A stretch of DNA of 14,509 bases from SKVR01 sp037441525 (lineage in GTDB: Bacteria; Bacteroidota; Bacteroidia; Bacteroidales; UBA7960): NCBI GenBank assembly GCA_037441525.1, contig JBBISA010000073.1:1-14509 (forward strand), in the 5' to 3' direction. This document shows positions 6,484 through 12,439 of this stretch, in pieces. The translations under genes were made by a program, and so were the position numbers. Within the stretch, counting starts at the first letter, position 1. Every line of letters starts with the position of its first letter. A model generated the notes under the pieces. The model searched no databases, was not told the DNA's origin, and was given only the letters and a program-made list of their open reading frames with translations.

Positions 6484-6609
6484 TTATTTTTTCGCTTTGT
6501 GATAGGTTTTTGTTTTTTCGCGCAGTATTATTCCCATGAAGAAAACAAATAATGCTACTACGAGGCTTCCAGCCATAATTGATGCGAAGAATAAAAGGAA
6601 TTTTTCCAT
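6484..6609 (-). CDS. 41-residue single-pass membrane peptide
   Basis: A short frame from ATG 6609 to TAA 6484. The translation starts MEKFLLFFASIMAGSLVVAL and continues FVFFMGIILREKTKTYHKAKK: a hydrophobic segment of about 24 residues followed by a strongly basic tail, as expected for an inner-membrane peptide with a cytoplasmic C-terminus. The stop lies two bases before the ATG of the methyltransferase pseudogene (TAAATATG), which supports translation of both as a unit. It lies downstream of a terminator-like hairpin, so it may be expressed at reduced level. No family is recognised; small basic membrane peptides in phages can be lysis inhibitors, toxins or superinfection-exclusion factors, but nothing here selects one. 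Confidence 0.5.
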   Translation of the reverse strand: MEKFLLFFASIMAGSLVVALFVFFMGIILREKTKTYHKAKK

Positions 6610-6631
6610 TTTAAGTTGTTTTAAAAGTTTG

Positions 6632-6687
6632 AAAAAACCGCCGGCAGTGTTAAAGAACAAGCGTATAAAGAGCGTTAGGCCGGCGGG
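6632..6687 (-). terminator. Rho-independent-like terminator or attenuator with a long loop
   Basis: On the minus strand CCGCCGGC (6686-6679) pairs perfectly with GCCGGCGG (6645-6638) and is followed at once by six T residues (6637-6632). The stem is 8 bp and all G+C, but the loop is 33 bases, longer than usual. It lies after the stop of the Cys-rich small protein at 6692 and before the membrane peptide at 6609, so it would separate the main early operon from its last three, mostly decayed genes. Partial read-through is possible. Confidence 0.55.
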
Positions 6688-6691
6688 TTGA

Positions 6692-6871
6692 TTAAATTTT
6701 GTTTCCGCACCAGGGGCAGAAGTTTGGTTTTATAGTTATATCGGTTCGTTTAGATGACCCTGAGAATGTTATTCTTATTCTGGGGTTCATAACAACAGCT
6801 TTTCTTACGTTTTTACCATTGAGTGGGTTTGTAACGGCTGCTGTTTCTATAGTTAGGTTACACTGACACAT
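6692..6871 (-). CDS. Small Cys-rich (zinc-binding-like) protein
   Basis: A 59-residue frame from ATG 6871 to TAA 6692, too short for routine ORF calling. It begins MCQC and ends with NFCPWCGNKI, giving two Cys pairs (Cys2-x-Cys4 and Cys52-x2-Cys55) that could bind one zinc ion; the CPWCG knuckle near the C-terminus is typical of short phage zinc-ribbon proteins. The middle is beta-rich with many Thr, Asn and Arg. Its start overlaps the end of the HNH gene by 14 bases, consistent with co-translation. A terminator-like hairpin follows directly. Function unknown; DNA or protein binding is the usual guess for such ribbons. Confidence 0.6.
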   Translation of the reverse strand: MCQCNLTIETAAVTNPLNGKNVRKAVVMNPRIRITFSGSSKRTDITIKPNFCPWCGNKI

Positions 6872-7313
6872 GGCGCGGCCTGAAATGATATTCGTGTTTA
6901 AGCATAGTTATTGTTTCCTGGTTTTTTGGGAATATTCTCATTGACCTGGGATCGTTTTCCCATTGCCAGTGATGCTTTGAGCAGAGAATATTTATGTTTC
7001 GCGGATCGTGTGCCATTTCGGGATAACCTTTACGTGAAAGGATGTGCGAAACAAATGCTGACGAATAGGAGTTGAGTGGTGTACCGCACTCTTCGCAGTG
7101 CCTTACAGGTCCCCTTTTTTGCCATACCCACTGGTAGAACCTTTGATTGCCTTGTTTTACGTTTCCTTTAGACAGGAATGATCGTCCGAATAGTTCACGT
7201 TGTATATCGATCCTAAGCTGGTGATCGATAATAAAAACAGAATTCATTAAAGGGTTGTAGCCTTGTTTGACTACATAGTCGAATTCTTCTCGGTCGTTAA
7301 TATTTACTTTCAT
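6858..7313 (-). CDS. HNH endonuclease-like protein
   Basis: A 151-residue protein. Residues 73-76 (CEEC) form a zinc knuckle; SHILSRKGYPEMAHDPRN (89-106) carries the first His of an HNH motif (His90), NILCSKHH (108-115) supplies the Asn and the final His pair, and WENDPRSM follows. This is the layout of small phage HNH or NinG-like nucleases: Cys-x2-Cys, then H...N...H with a further Cys. The N-terminal 60 residues are helical and of no known type. The start at 7313 overlaps the stop of the upstream helical protein at 7310 as ATGA, and its own end overlaps the Cys-rich ORF. In phage early operons such nucleases assist recombination or packaging, or act as homing nucleases. The catalytic residues appear intact. 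Confidence 0.75.
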   Translation of the reverse strand: MKVNINDREEFDYVVKQGYNPLMNSVFIIDHQLRIDIQRELFGRSFLSKGNVKQGNQRFYQWVWQKRGPVRHCEECGTPLNSYSSAFVSHILSRKGYPEMAHDPRNINILCSKHHWQWENDPRSMRIFPKNQETITMLKHEYHFRPRHVSV

Positions 7314-7543
7314 ATACTTCCTTTAAAATTATCAGATATAAATGGAATTGGTCGTTTTTGTGTTTTGCTGAGAATAAACCTTGATTTTGCGGCTTCGAGT
7401 TTAAGTTTGCGCAGGCTACAATTTCTTATTGCCATAATATAATCTTCGGCATTTGCAGCCTTGGAAAGAGAGAAATTTGCGTCGCTGAGTTGTTGTTCGC
7501 GCAGTTTAATTTCTTTCAGTTTGTCCCAATGGTGTTTGTCCAT
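7310..7543 (-). CDS. Small helical protein of unknown function
   Basis: A 77-residue, Lys/Arg-rich, predicted all-helical protein (KLKEIKLREQQLSDANFSLS near the N-terminus). No domain is recognised. It overlaps the 3' end of the DHH phosphoesterase gene by 28 bases and the 5' end of the HNH gene as ATGA, so it is wedged between two nucleic-acid enzymes and is probably co-translated with both. A role as an accessory or binding partner in nucleic acid metabolism is inference from position only. There is no better start, since the next Met is at residue 37. Confidence 0.55.
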   Translation of the reverse strand: MDKHHWDKLKEIKLREQQLSDANFSLSKAANAEDYIMAIRNCSLRKLKLEAAKSRFILSKTQKRPIPFISDNFKGSI

Positions 7544-8400
7544 AGTTTTTCAATTTTATCGATCTGGCAGCCGGCAGCAGATTTATGTCCGCCACCGCCA
7601 AAAATTTTAGCAATAGCACTCACGTTAATATCTTTCGTGGTGTAGAAAGAGACCCTGAACGATTGGCCATTGAAGGAGTAGGCCACCATTATGTCGTGTT
7701 GGGTTGGATCGTAGCAATAATCGAACGCCATAGAGTTAATTTCGGATTGATTAAGTATTATGGCAGAGTAACCGTTTATTTGCCTTACAAATGCGTTGGA
7801 AGCAAGGATTCGGTTTTGCTGGTTAATATACCTGATGATGTGTTTGCCGGGCTGAATGTAGTTAACCAGTAGTTGGGCCGGGTGCTGATCGAACAGTTCA
7901 ACCGGGAAGGTGTCGGGGGTGTGGCATAGCGACCTTATGAAATACTGAAACGGGAGAACGAGTTCGGTCCATGGGTTGTCAATATCATAGACGCCGGGTT
8001 TTTCGCTTGTTCGCCAAGTATCGTAAATACCGAGCAGATGAACAGCTACGGGCAGCATATGGTCGGGGAAAAATTTACGCCATGTTAGTTCGCAGGCTGC
8101 TTTTTCCTTCATAAGCACAACATCGTTTTCGGGTAGATTACGGGGGAATTTTTCATACTCTACAATTGCTGAAAAGTGGTGATCTATCCAGATGATGCGT
8201 CCCGGGTAAGAGAACATTTTTTCGGGGTGCAGAGAGAAATCGACAATGATTATGAGTTCGGCCTGGTTAAGAATTTCTTCGGGAAGGGAGTCGCCATAGT
8301 TTACCCCATATAGCATGCAGTCGGGGTGTGCTTTTTTAACAATAGCAGCAGAGCATACGCCATCGAGATCGGCATTGTGGTAGATGCAAATCTTTTTCAT
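7516..8400 (-). CDS. DHH family phosphoesterase (NrnA/RecJ-like)
   Basis: A 294-residue protein with a full DHH-DHHA1 architecture. N-terminal motif HNADLDG is at 8-14 (metal-binding Asp11 and Asp13), VDFS at 53-56, the signature IDHH at 72-75, and GIYDTW at 124-129. The C-terminal DHHA1 domain has GGGGHKSAAG at 268-277. All motifs expected for a Mn-dependent phosphodiesterase are present. The family includes nanoRNase/pAp phosphatase (NrnA), cyclic-di-nucleotide phosphodiesterases and RecJ exonuclease; the length is closest to NrnA-like enzymes. In a phage early operon it could recycle short oligonucleotides, degrade signalling nucleotides such as those used by CBASS defence, or trim DNA; the sequence alone cannot choose. 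The start ATG at 8400 overlaps the upstream TGA as TGATG. Confidence 0.85.
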   Translation of the reverse strand: MKKICIYHNADLDGVCSAAIVKKAHPDCMLYGVNYGDSLPEEILNQAELIIIVDFSLHPEKMFSYPGRIIWIDHHFSAIVEYEKFPRNLPENDVVLMKEKAACELTWRKFFPDHMLPVAVHLLGIYDTWRTSEKPGVYDIDNPWTELVLPFQYFIRSLCHTPDTFPVELFDQHPAQLLVNYIQPGKHIIRYINQQNRILASNAFVRQINGYSAIILNQSEINSMAFDYCYDPTQHDIMVAYSFNGQSFRVSFYTTKDINVSAIAKIFGGGGHKSAAGCQIDKIEKLWTNTIGTN

Positions 8401-8735
8401 CAGTAGAGAATATAGCCGTGTTTATACCTGATTATTTCGCGGAGTTTGTCGACGTCGGCCTGATCTATTACATAGATTTTTTTGCCGCTTACAACAACTT
8501 CAGAACATTCGAGAGAGTTGACCCATTCGTCGATAAAGTCGAGTTCGGGCGATGGGTAGTACCATGCTTTACGGGGAATTCCTTTTTTAACCGGGACCCA
8601 ATAGGTAATACCGATAACCGATTGTTTGAGAAAATAATTTTCATTTTTAGGTTTGAAATAGTTTTTTACTTTTTCGAATGCGGTAATTGCCAGAATAACG
8701 AGAACCACAATGCCGAGATAGATGAATTCTTTCAT
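8400..8735 (-). CDS. Membrane-anchored small protein, unknown
   Basis: A 111-residue protein. Residues 4-20 (FIYLGIVVLVILAITAF) form one membrane segment or uncleaved signal anchor, followed by a basic stretch and a soluble domain of about 80 residues that looks mixed alpha/beta (VVVSGKKIYVIDQADVDKLR near residues 80-100). No family is recognised. It is coupled to the DHH gene by a TGATG overlap and follows the zinc-ribbon gene after 10 bases. Its position inside an early operon makes a structural virion role unlikely; tethering a partner to the inner membrane is possible but speculative. Confidence 0.6.
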   Translation of the reverse strand: MKEFIYLGIVVLVILAITAFEKVKNYFKPKNENYFLKQSVIGITYWVPVKKGIPRKAWYYPSPELDFIDEWVNSLECSEVVVSGKKIYVIDQADVDKLREIIRYKHGYILY

Positions 8736-8745
8736 GGTTATGAGT

Positions 8746-8940
8746 TTAGGATAGTAATCCGGATTTTTTAAGATGTGAAGTAGTTACAGTTTCGAGCACG
8801 TAGTTGGCCGGGAGAATTTCGGGGACACAACTGGCACAGAAAACATCGGTAGATTTCTGGTTTGTTCCGCTGTAGGATTTAGTAACTACCTGTTGCGGGT
8901 GTGCCGGTTTTTTACATTTACGGCAGAGTTGGGTTGTCAT
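8746..8940 (-). CDS. Small four-Cys zinc-ribbon protein
   Basis: A 64-residue protein with Cys6-x2-Cys9 (CRKC) and Cys35-x2-Cys38 (CASC), spaced as in a zinc ribbon. The remainder is basic and polar. Small proteins of this type are frequent in phage early operons and often bind nucleic acid or a host protein, but the specific partner is unknown. It is the first gene after the 122-base intergenic stretch that holds the 10-bp repeats at 9031-9060, and it is followed after 10 bases by the membrane-anchored gene. No other start is available. Confidence 0.6.
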   Translation of the reverse strand: MTTQLCRKCKKPAHPQQVVTKSYSGTNQKSTDVFCASCVPEILPANYVLETVTTSHLKKSGLLS

Positions 8941-9030
8941 GTTTTTAATTTTTAGTTTGTGAATAATTCTTTTGGGGTTATTTTAAGCGATTTTACCCAC
9001 GGCAGGGGTGTAATACCGCAAAGGGGGTAG

Positions 9031-9060
9031 AATGGCTTAAAATGGCCTAGAATGGCTTAT
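9031..9060 (+). repeat. Three tandem 10-bp iteron-like repeats (AATGGCYTAR)
   Basis: Units AATGGCTTAA (9031-9040), AATGGCCTAG (9041-9050) and AATGGCTTAT (9051-9060) stand in perfect 10-base register, about one helical turn, so a bound protein would contact one face of the DNA. They fall in the 122-base gap between the replication-partner gene (stop at 9063) and the zinc-ribbon gene (start at 8940). Nothing else is obvious in that gap apart from A+T-rich sequence next to the zinc-ribbon start. Candidates are replication iterons or an operator within the early operon. Confidence 0.55.
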
Positions 9061-9062
9061 TT

Positions 9063-9797
9063 TTAATTAATGATATTTTCGATACTTAAACCCTGGTTAA
9101 TTAGGGAAAGGAAATAGTCTTTTAGGGCAAGTCTTTTACCTTCGGCAATAATTCGTTTATGCTTGGTGTTGTTTTTAAATTCTTCTATGGCCTTTATTTC
9201 GTCTTGCCTTATGTCGTAGTTTAGGCTGCTGCGGCGTATGGTTTCTTCGGCGATTAATCGTTTGGCGGCTAATTTTTTAAATTCGGACCGTTGTTCTTCG
9301 GAGTAATTGATATAGCCGGCTTTAGCCAGGAAATCGTAAGATGGGTTTCCCCAGTCGTTAAGAACACCAGTTTTCATGAACTGGTGAAATTTGTTAATGA
9401 TGCCGGTTTTAATGATGTTGATCTTTTCCTGATCGGAGACAGTAGTTTTAGCCGGTAGTTGTTTAAGGTTATGATTTGAAACGGCCTTTGCCCTTTCTTC
9501 GGAAGTAGCGTAGGCTTTTACGAAGTTGAGCAGGGAAACGTTGTTTATGCCGTAATATTCGCCATACTCACCCCTTATGCCCTGTTCTACGGCGTAGCTT
9601 ACTTCTTCTAAAGTAAGGTTTGGGTATTTACGGCGTATATCGCGTTCGAGAATCTGGGCCATTGCGGCAGCATCTTTAGGGGTAGTATAGACGCCCTTAG
9701 TGAATACGGCAGAGTAGATAATGGTACGGAATTTTTCGGCTACACTTTCGGTTATGTGCCGGATTTTGCGTTGGCTTACAATTTCAATAAGTTCCAT
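9063..9797 (-). CDS. Conserved-type phage protein next to the replication initiator, possible replication partner
   Basis: A 244-residue, mostly helical protein with no catalytic motif that I recognise. The pattern RKYPNLTLEEVSYAVEQGIR (around residues 58-77), then GEYGEYYGINNVSLLNFVKA and YATSEERAKAV, is one I associate with a family found beside replication genes in Bacteroidota phages and plasmids, where it may act as a helicase-loading or primosome partner; this is recall, not a search. I chose ATG 9797 (MELIEIVSQRK) rather than 9878 because it gives a 14-base overlap with the upstream gene, like other junctions here, instead of 95 bases. Three 10-bp repeats lie immediately downstream. 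Confidence 0.6.
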   Translation of the reverse strand: MELIEIVSQRKIRHITESVAEKFRTIIYSAVFTKGVYTTPKDAAAMAQILERDIRRKYPNLTLEEVSYAVEQGIRGEYGEYYGINNVSLLNFVKAYATSEERAKAVSNHNLKQLPAKTTVSDQEKINIIKTGIINKFHQFMKTGVLNDWGNPSYDFLAKAGYINYSEEQRSEFKKLAAKRLIAEETIRRSSLNYDIRQDEIKAIEEFKNNTKHKRIIAEGKRLALKDYFLSLINQGLSIENIIN

Positions 9798-10665
9798 TTT
9801 GAATATGTTTTTCGGTTTGCAATAGAGAGTCGATACGGGAGTTGATCCGTGGTTTTTTATTGCTGTACTGGCCTTCAAGAATTTTCACAAATTTTGATGC
9901 GGTGAAGATGAAATCGAAATCGGCGGTCCAGCCTTTATCGTTGTTGCCGGTAAGGAAATTACTTTGCGATGTTATTTCAATGACTTTTTTTACGTCGTCG
10001 ATGCTATGTTCACGTATACGGGCAAGGACAAGAGACCTTCTCTGTTTTGTAATTTTCACAACCCTTGGCAGGGATTTACATTTTTCGTGAAAAAAATCGA
10101 CTATTTCATCTATAATACCGTTAGTACTTTCATTATCATTTAAAGAATATAGTAATTCATTTTTATTTATAATTGTATTTCTATTTCTATTTATTATATG
10201 CTTAAGCATTGCTTGAAGCATAGCTTCAATGTTCCCTTTTTCGCTTATTTCGATTTCAGATAAAATTTCAAACTTCTCATTTTGAGACAGTTTATTAAAT
10301 TCGTTTACAAAATCTTTAAACTTCAGAGGGGGCAAAAAGGCCTTTAATTTTTTTAAAATCTGGCCAATTTTTCCGTTTTTTGATTGCGTTTCGGTGTAAT
10401 TTTCCCGGTGAGAAATTATCTTGTTTAATGTAGGGTTTAACCAACCCTTATCGGTAAGCTTAAACTTTGCTTCAAGGGTGGCTTTAAGGGCTGCTTTAGC
10501 GATGCCTGTGCAGTAGAGAGAGAGACGTTCGATGTCGTTAGGAATAACACCTTTCTGGTGCTGATAGATCATTAGGTCGACCAGGCATGCCCTTTCTTCG
10601 GGGGTCATTGTCCTGGTACCTTCGTAAAAGTTGGTACTGTAGAATAAAAATGCCGGGTCTTTCAT
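9784..10665 (-). CDS. DUF1376-like (Lin1244/Lin1753-type) phage replication protein
   Basis: A 293-residue protein. The N-terminus (KDPAFLFYSTNFYEGTRTMT, then EERACLVDLMIYQHQKGVIP) is a winged-helix-like domain of the DUF1376 / Lin1244 type found in phage replisome organisers. A polar, Asn-rich linker (about residues 115-185, NRNRNTIINKN) is encoded by an extremely A+T-rich stretch. The C-terminal domain (VVKITKQRRSLVLARIREHS, TSQSNFLTGNNDKGWTADFD, then ASKFVKILEGQY) matches the usual replication-protein tail with S.FL.G...GW...F.W/F and KILEG.Y. It probably binds the phage origin and recruits the host helicase. It is preceded by a hairpin at 10682-10703 and overlaps its partner gene by 14 bases. 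No defect seen. Confidence 0.75.
   Translation of the reverse strand: MKDPAFLFYSTNFYEGTRTMTPEERACLVDLMIYQHQKGVIPNDIERLSLYCTGIAKAALKATLEAKFKLTDKGWLNPTLNKIISHRENYTETQSKNGKIGQILKKLKAFLPPLKFKDFVNEFNKLSQNEKFEILSEIEISEKGNIEAMLQAMLKHIINRNRNTIINKNELLYSLNDNESTNGIIDEIVDFFHEKCKSLPRVVKITKQRRSLVLARIREHSIDDVKKVIEITSQSNFLTGNNDKGWTADFDFIFTASKFVKILEGQYSNKKPRINSRIDSLLQTEKHIQNGTY
10141..10229 (-). other. Candidate replication origin inside the replication gene (A+T-rich tract plus palindromes)
   Basis: Positions 10141-10200 contain 7 G/C in 60 bases (88% A+T). Next to this lie the palindrome TGCTTAAGCA (10199-10208) and a perfect 7-bp inverted repeat with a 3-base loop, TTGAAGC-ATA-GCTTCAA (10213-10229). The stretch encodes the linker between the two domains of the replication protein. 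In phage lambda the origin lies inside gene O, between binding repeats and an A+T-rich unwinding element. By analogy this is an origin candidate. The asymmetry of codon use could also simply reflect a low-complexity Asn/Ile/Lys linker. Confidence 0.4.
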
Positions 10666-10681
10666 ATAGTTGGTAGAAAAC

Positions 10682-10703
10682 AGGGCAGCGGGCTTGCTGC
10701 CCT
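10682..10703. terminator. Hairpin between the pseudogene and the replication gene
   Basis: AGGGCAGC (10682-10689) and GCTGCCCT (10696-10703) form a perfect 8-bp stem with a 6-base loop. On the minus strand it is followed by GTTTTC, and on the plus strand by TTGG, so the U-run is short. It lies in the 42-base gap between the stop of the decayed gene at 10708 and the start of the replication protein at 10665. It may be a weak terminator, or a leader hairpin that limits or stabilises the replication-gene part of the early transcript. Confidence 0.45.
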
Positions 10704-10707
10704 TTGG

Positions 10708-10917
10708 TTATGCGGTTCTGATGATAATGATATTTGGCTGGGCGGCTGCAATGGTTTCGATCATTTTGTTAATTTCGGTTTCGGCAACAGATTAAAATAT
10801 TGCTTCGAGTTCGTAGGATGTGAGGAATACTTCTACTTCGCGTCCGCGGACGTTGAAGTTTACATCTACCCTGAATCGTTATTTGGTTTCAGTTCCCTGT
10901 ATTACCGGGCTTTCCAT
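10708..10917 (-). pseudogene. Small early gene broken by two in-frame TAA codons
   Basis: One frame from ATG 10917 to TAA 10708, 69 codons, with in-frame TAA at 10879-10881 and at 10792-10794. The pieces read MESPVIQGTETK, then RFRVDVNFNVRGREVEVFLT through ELEAIF, then SVAETEINKMIETIAAAQPN and IIIIRTA. Amino-acid composition and frame are coherent across both stops, so each is most simply a single substitution (for instance CAA to TAA and GAA to TAA). The rest of the frame is intact, which points to recent loss. The 26-base gap to the gene upstream and the hairpin just downstream fit a normal operon member. I do not recognise the family. Sequencing or assembly errors are a possible alternative; two in one small gene make that less likely. 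Confidence 0.65.
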
Positions 10918-10943
10918 TATAAAGAATTCGGGCAGGTTGCTTT

Positions 10944-11411
10944 TTACTTCCTGTCAGACCTATTGATAGAGTTGGCGCGATCTTCTTTGTGTTTTTCAAT
11001 TTTCTGGTTAACCGTTGCGGTGAGGGTGTTGAACTGTGCTGCGAGAGTAAGGCCAGAATCGACAAACAGGTTACGGTTCATTTTAATGTGATTGCCCAGT
11101 TTTTTGAGTTCCCACATAACATCTTTATTGATGCCGAATGATGCCAGTTTTTCGAAAAGTTTAAAGGTTGCAGCGTATTTGTCGCTGCCCTTTTGTGAAG
11201 TGCTCTGGATGTTGGTTTCTACTTCGATGGTTGCGGTAGTGAGATTATACCCAACCAGGGTTGATGCCGGATCGAAGATTTTTTTATTAAACAGTTCTGG
11301 AATAGATACAGGCAGCAGGGAGACGTTTTGCCCTACGGGGATTATAACATCGGGGGCAGAGCCTTCGCGGATCCCCAGGTCGGTGGTTGGGTAGATGTGA
11401 ATATTATCCAT
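10944..11411 (-). CDS. Early phage protein of unknown function
   Basis: A 155-residue protein. The first 70 residues look beta-rich (DLGIREGSAPDVIIPVGQNV, TLVGYNLTTATIEVETNI); the rest is helical and ends in a basic coiled-coil-like tail (VNQKIEKHKEDRANSINRSD). The ATG at 11411 lies 8 bases inside the preceding gene, so the two are co-translated. No motif for an enzyme is visible. Position between a coiled-coil protein and the replication genes suggests a role in early DNA metabolism or control, but that is context only. Confidence 0.6.
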   Translation of the reverse strand: MDNIHIYPTTDLGIREGSAPDVIIPVGQNVSLLPVSIPELFNKKIFDPASTLVGYNLTTATIEVETNIQSTSQKGSDKYAATFKLFEKLASFGINKDVMWELKKLGNHIKMNRNLFVDSGLTLAAQFNTLTATVNQKIEKHKEDRANSINRSDRK

Positions 11412-11823
11412 TATTAACGGCTTTAAGTTTAATAGTAGTTTGACGTTCGGTAGGTAGCATTGGCCGGGTTTTGATAAGTTTACCGGATGGGGAGTATTCG
11501 CCGGCTATGCCTTTATCGTGGTTGAAAATGGTGTAAACATTTCCTTCTACTTTGCGCACTCCGAGGCGGAGTTGTTCCATGAGTTCGCTGGCTTCTTCGC
11601 GTATGGGTTTAAGGCGTTCATTGTATTCGGCCTTAAGACCTTCGAGTTCTTCCATTGCGCGGTCTATCTGCATAACGCACTGGATGTATTCGTCCTTTAC
11701 GGATGATAGTTCATCGTCTGACAGTCTTTCGACGTAGACTTTCTTTTCAATGCGGTCGACTATACCTTCAAGGTTGTCGGTAATGACCACGGGATTTTGT
11801 CCTGCAAATAATTGTTTTTCCAT
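11404..11823 (-). CDS. Coiled-coil early phage protein, unknown
   Basis: A 139-residue acidic protein. Residues about 35-90 form a strongly predicted coiled coil (DDELSSVKDEYIQCVMQIDR, then AMEELEGLKAEYNERLKPIR). The C-terminal third is more beta-like (KVEGNVYTIFNHDKGIAGEY) and ends in a run of Thr/Lys. No known family. It starts 2 bases after the stop of the HTH-like gene and overlaps the next gene by 8 bases, so it is part of one translational unit. A scaffolding or partner function for the next protein is possible, not shown. Confidence 0.6.
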   Translation of the reverse strand: MEKQLFAGQNPVVITDNLEGIVDRIEKKVYVERLSDDELSSVKDEYIQCVMQIDRAMEELEGLKAEYNERLKPIREEASELMEQLRLGVRKVEGNVYTIFNHDKGIAGEYSPSGKLIKTRPMLPTERQTTIKLKAVNNG

Positions 11824-11825
11824 AT

Positions 11826-12125
11826 TTAAGATTGATTATAATTATCCTGAAGGTATTTCTTCAGGTTTCCTTCGGTTATTCTATATCCCATACCCGGGTG
11901 GCGTTTAAGGCCGTATTTTTGTTTAAGAATGGTTTTAATAATTACCCATCCTTTTTGCTGCGGTTTAAGCCCCAGGCGTTGTAATACCTGGTGGGTTGTA
12001 AGCAGGCGCTCGTCGCTTACAAAGGGTTTTTCTTTTTCCCTGATCATTTCGATGATCTGGGATTGTTTCTCTTCAATATGGGATAGTTTCTCCCTTGTTT
12101 CTCTTAATATTTCTTCAATGTACAT
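11826..12125 (-). CDS. HTH-containing protein, excisionase/MerR-like
   Basis: A 99-residue protein. Residues 1-35 form a coiled coil (ETREKLSHIEEKQSQIIEMI), and residues 42-95 form a compact DNA-binding-like domain: LLTTHQVLQRLGLKPQQKGW, then ILKQKYGLKRHPGMGYRITE and LKKYLQ. The pattern T..vl..Lgl....G....k.gL......g.rI....l..yL is that of helix-turn-helix domain 17 / excisionase (Xis)-type proteins, in which a winged helix ends in a short Leu-rich helix. In a phage it could act in excision or early control. ATG 12125 follows the TAA of the first early gene after one base (TAAAATG). Confidence 0.6.
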   Translation of the reverse strand: MYIEEILRETREKLSHIEEKQSQIIEMIREKEKPFVSDERLLTTHQVLQRLGLKPQQKGWVIIKTILKQKYGLKRHPGMGYRITEGNLKKYLQDNYNQS

Positions 12126-12126
12126 T

Positions 12127-12291
12127 TTATGTTGATTTTAGAGATTTGTATACCCATTGCACTGTACAGCAGTGTTTTTCGGCGGCCAGCCTTGCGGCTT
12201 CGAGTGAGCCTTTGCCTTCAATTACATGCTTGTTGTAGGTTTTCACTAAATTGAGTTTAAGTTTTTCTGATCGTTTTTTTCTTGAATTCAT
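12127..12291 (-). CDS. First gene of the early operon, small basic HTH-like protein
   Basis: A 54-residue frame from ATG 12291 to TAA 12127, too short for routine calling. The N-terminus is very basic (MNSRKKRSEKLKLNLVKTYN), then GKGSLEAARLAAEKHCCTVQ and WVYKSLKS, a helix-turn-helix-like pattern with the second helix at CTVQWVYKSL. Its stop is one base before the next ATG. Being the first gene behind the leftward promoter, and lying opposite the repressor gene, it is where a Cro-like early regulator is expected; that is inference from position and a weak motif. Confidence 0.55.
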   Translation of the reverse strand: MNSRKKRSEKLKLNLVKTYNKHVIEGKGSLEAARLAAEKHCCTVQWVYKSLKST

Positions 12292-12298
12292 ACCTTTA

Positions 12299-12330
12299 TT
12301 TGTTTTGACATGCTGATGGTTGTATCTTTG
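12299..12330 (+). promoter_or_regulatory. Rightward promoter for the repressor gene
   Basis: TTTG at 12299-12302, then 20 bases, then TATCTTTG at 12323-12330, a perfect fit to the Bacteroidota -7 consensus TAnnTTTG with a normal -33 distance. Transcription would begin near 12337 and reach the repressor ATG at 12440 after a leader of about 100 bases. The -33 box lies 8 bases from the start codon of the leftward early gene. Confidence 0.5.
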
Positions 12331-12360
12331 ATGTTATTAAACTGGGTTTAACGATTTGTG

Positions 12361-12386
12361 CTACGTTTTTTACTGCATTAACGTAG
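12361..12386. promoter_or_regulatory. Inverted repeat midway between the two promoters, candidate operator
   Basis: CTACGTT (12361-12367) and AACGTAG (12380-12386) form a perfect 7-bp inverted repeat with a 12-base spacer. GTGCTA also recurs directly at 12358-12363 and 12386-12391, and GTTTA/TAAAC flank the region. The centre (about 12373) lies almost exactly between the two -7 boxes. It is a natural binding site for the XRE-type repressor encoded next door, but no footprint data are available. Confidence 0.45.
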
Positions 12387-12410
12387 TGCTAAACTAAGTA
12401 AAATACATAA

Positions 12411-12418
12411 CAAAGGTA
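12411..12418 (-). promoter_or_regulatory. Leftward early promoter, -7 box
   Basis: On the minus strand TACCTTTG (12418-12411) is a perfect fit to TAnnTTTG. A clear TTTG at the expected -33 position, near the repressor ATG at 12440, is not visible, so the promoter may depend on an activator or be intrinsically modest. The transcript would start near 12404 and run to the first early gene at 12291 after a leader of about 110 bases. Confidence 0.4.
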
Positions 12419-12439
12419 GTTAAAAAGTGTTAATTAGTC

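Noticed and set aside
8418..8771. 117-residue rightward ORF over the membrane-protein gene
   Set aside because: Antisense shadow; the leftward gene has a membrane anchor, proper overlaps and operon context.
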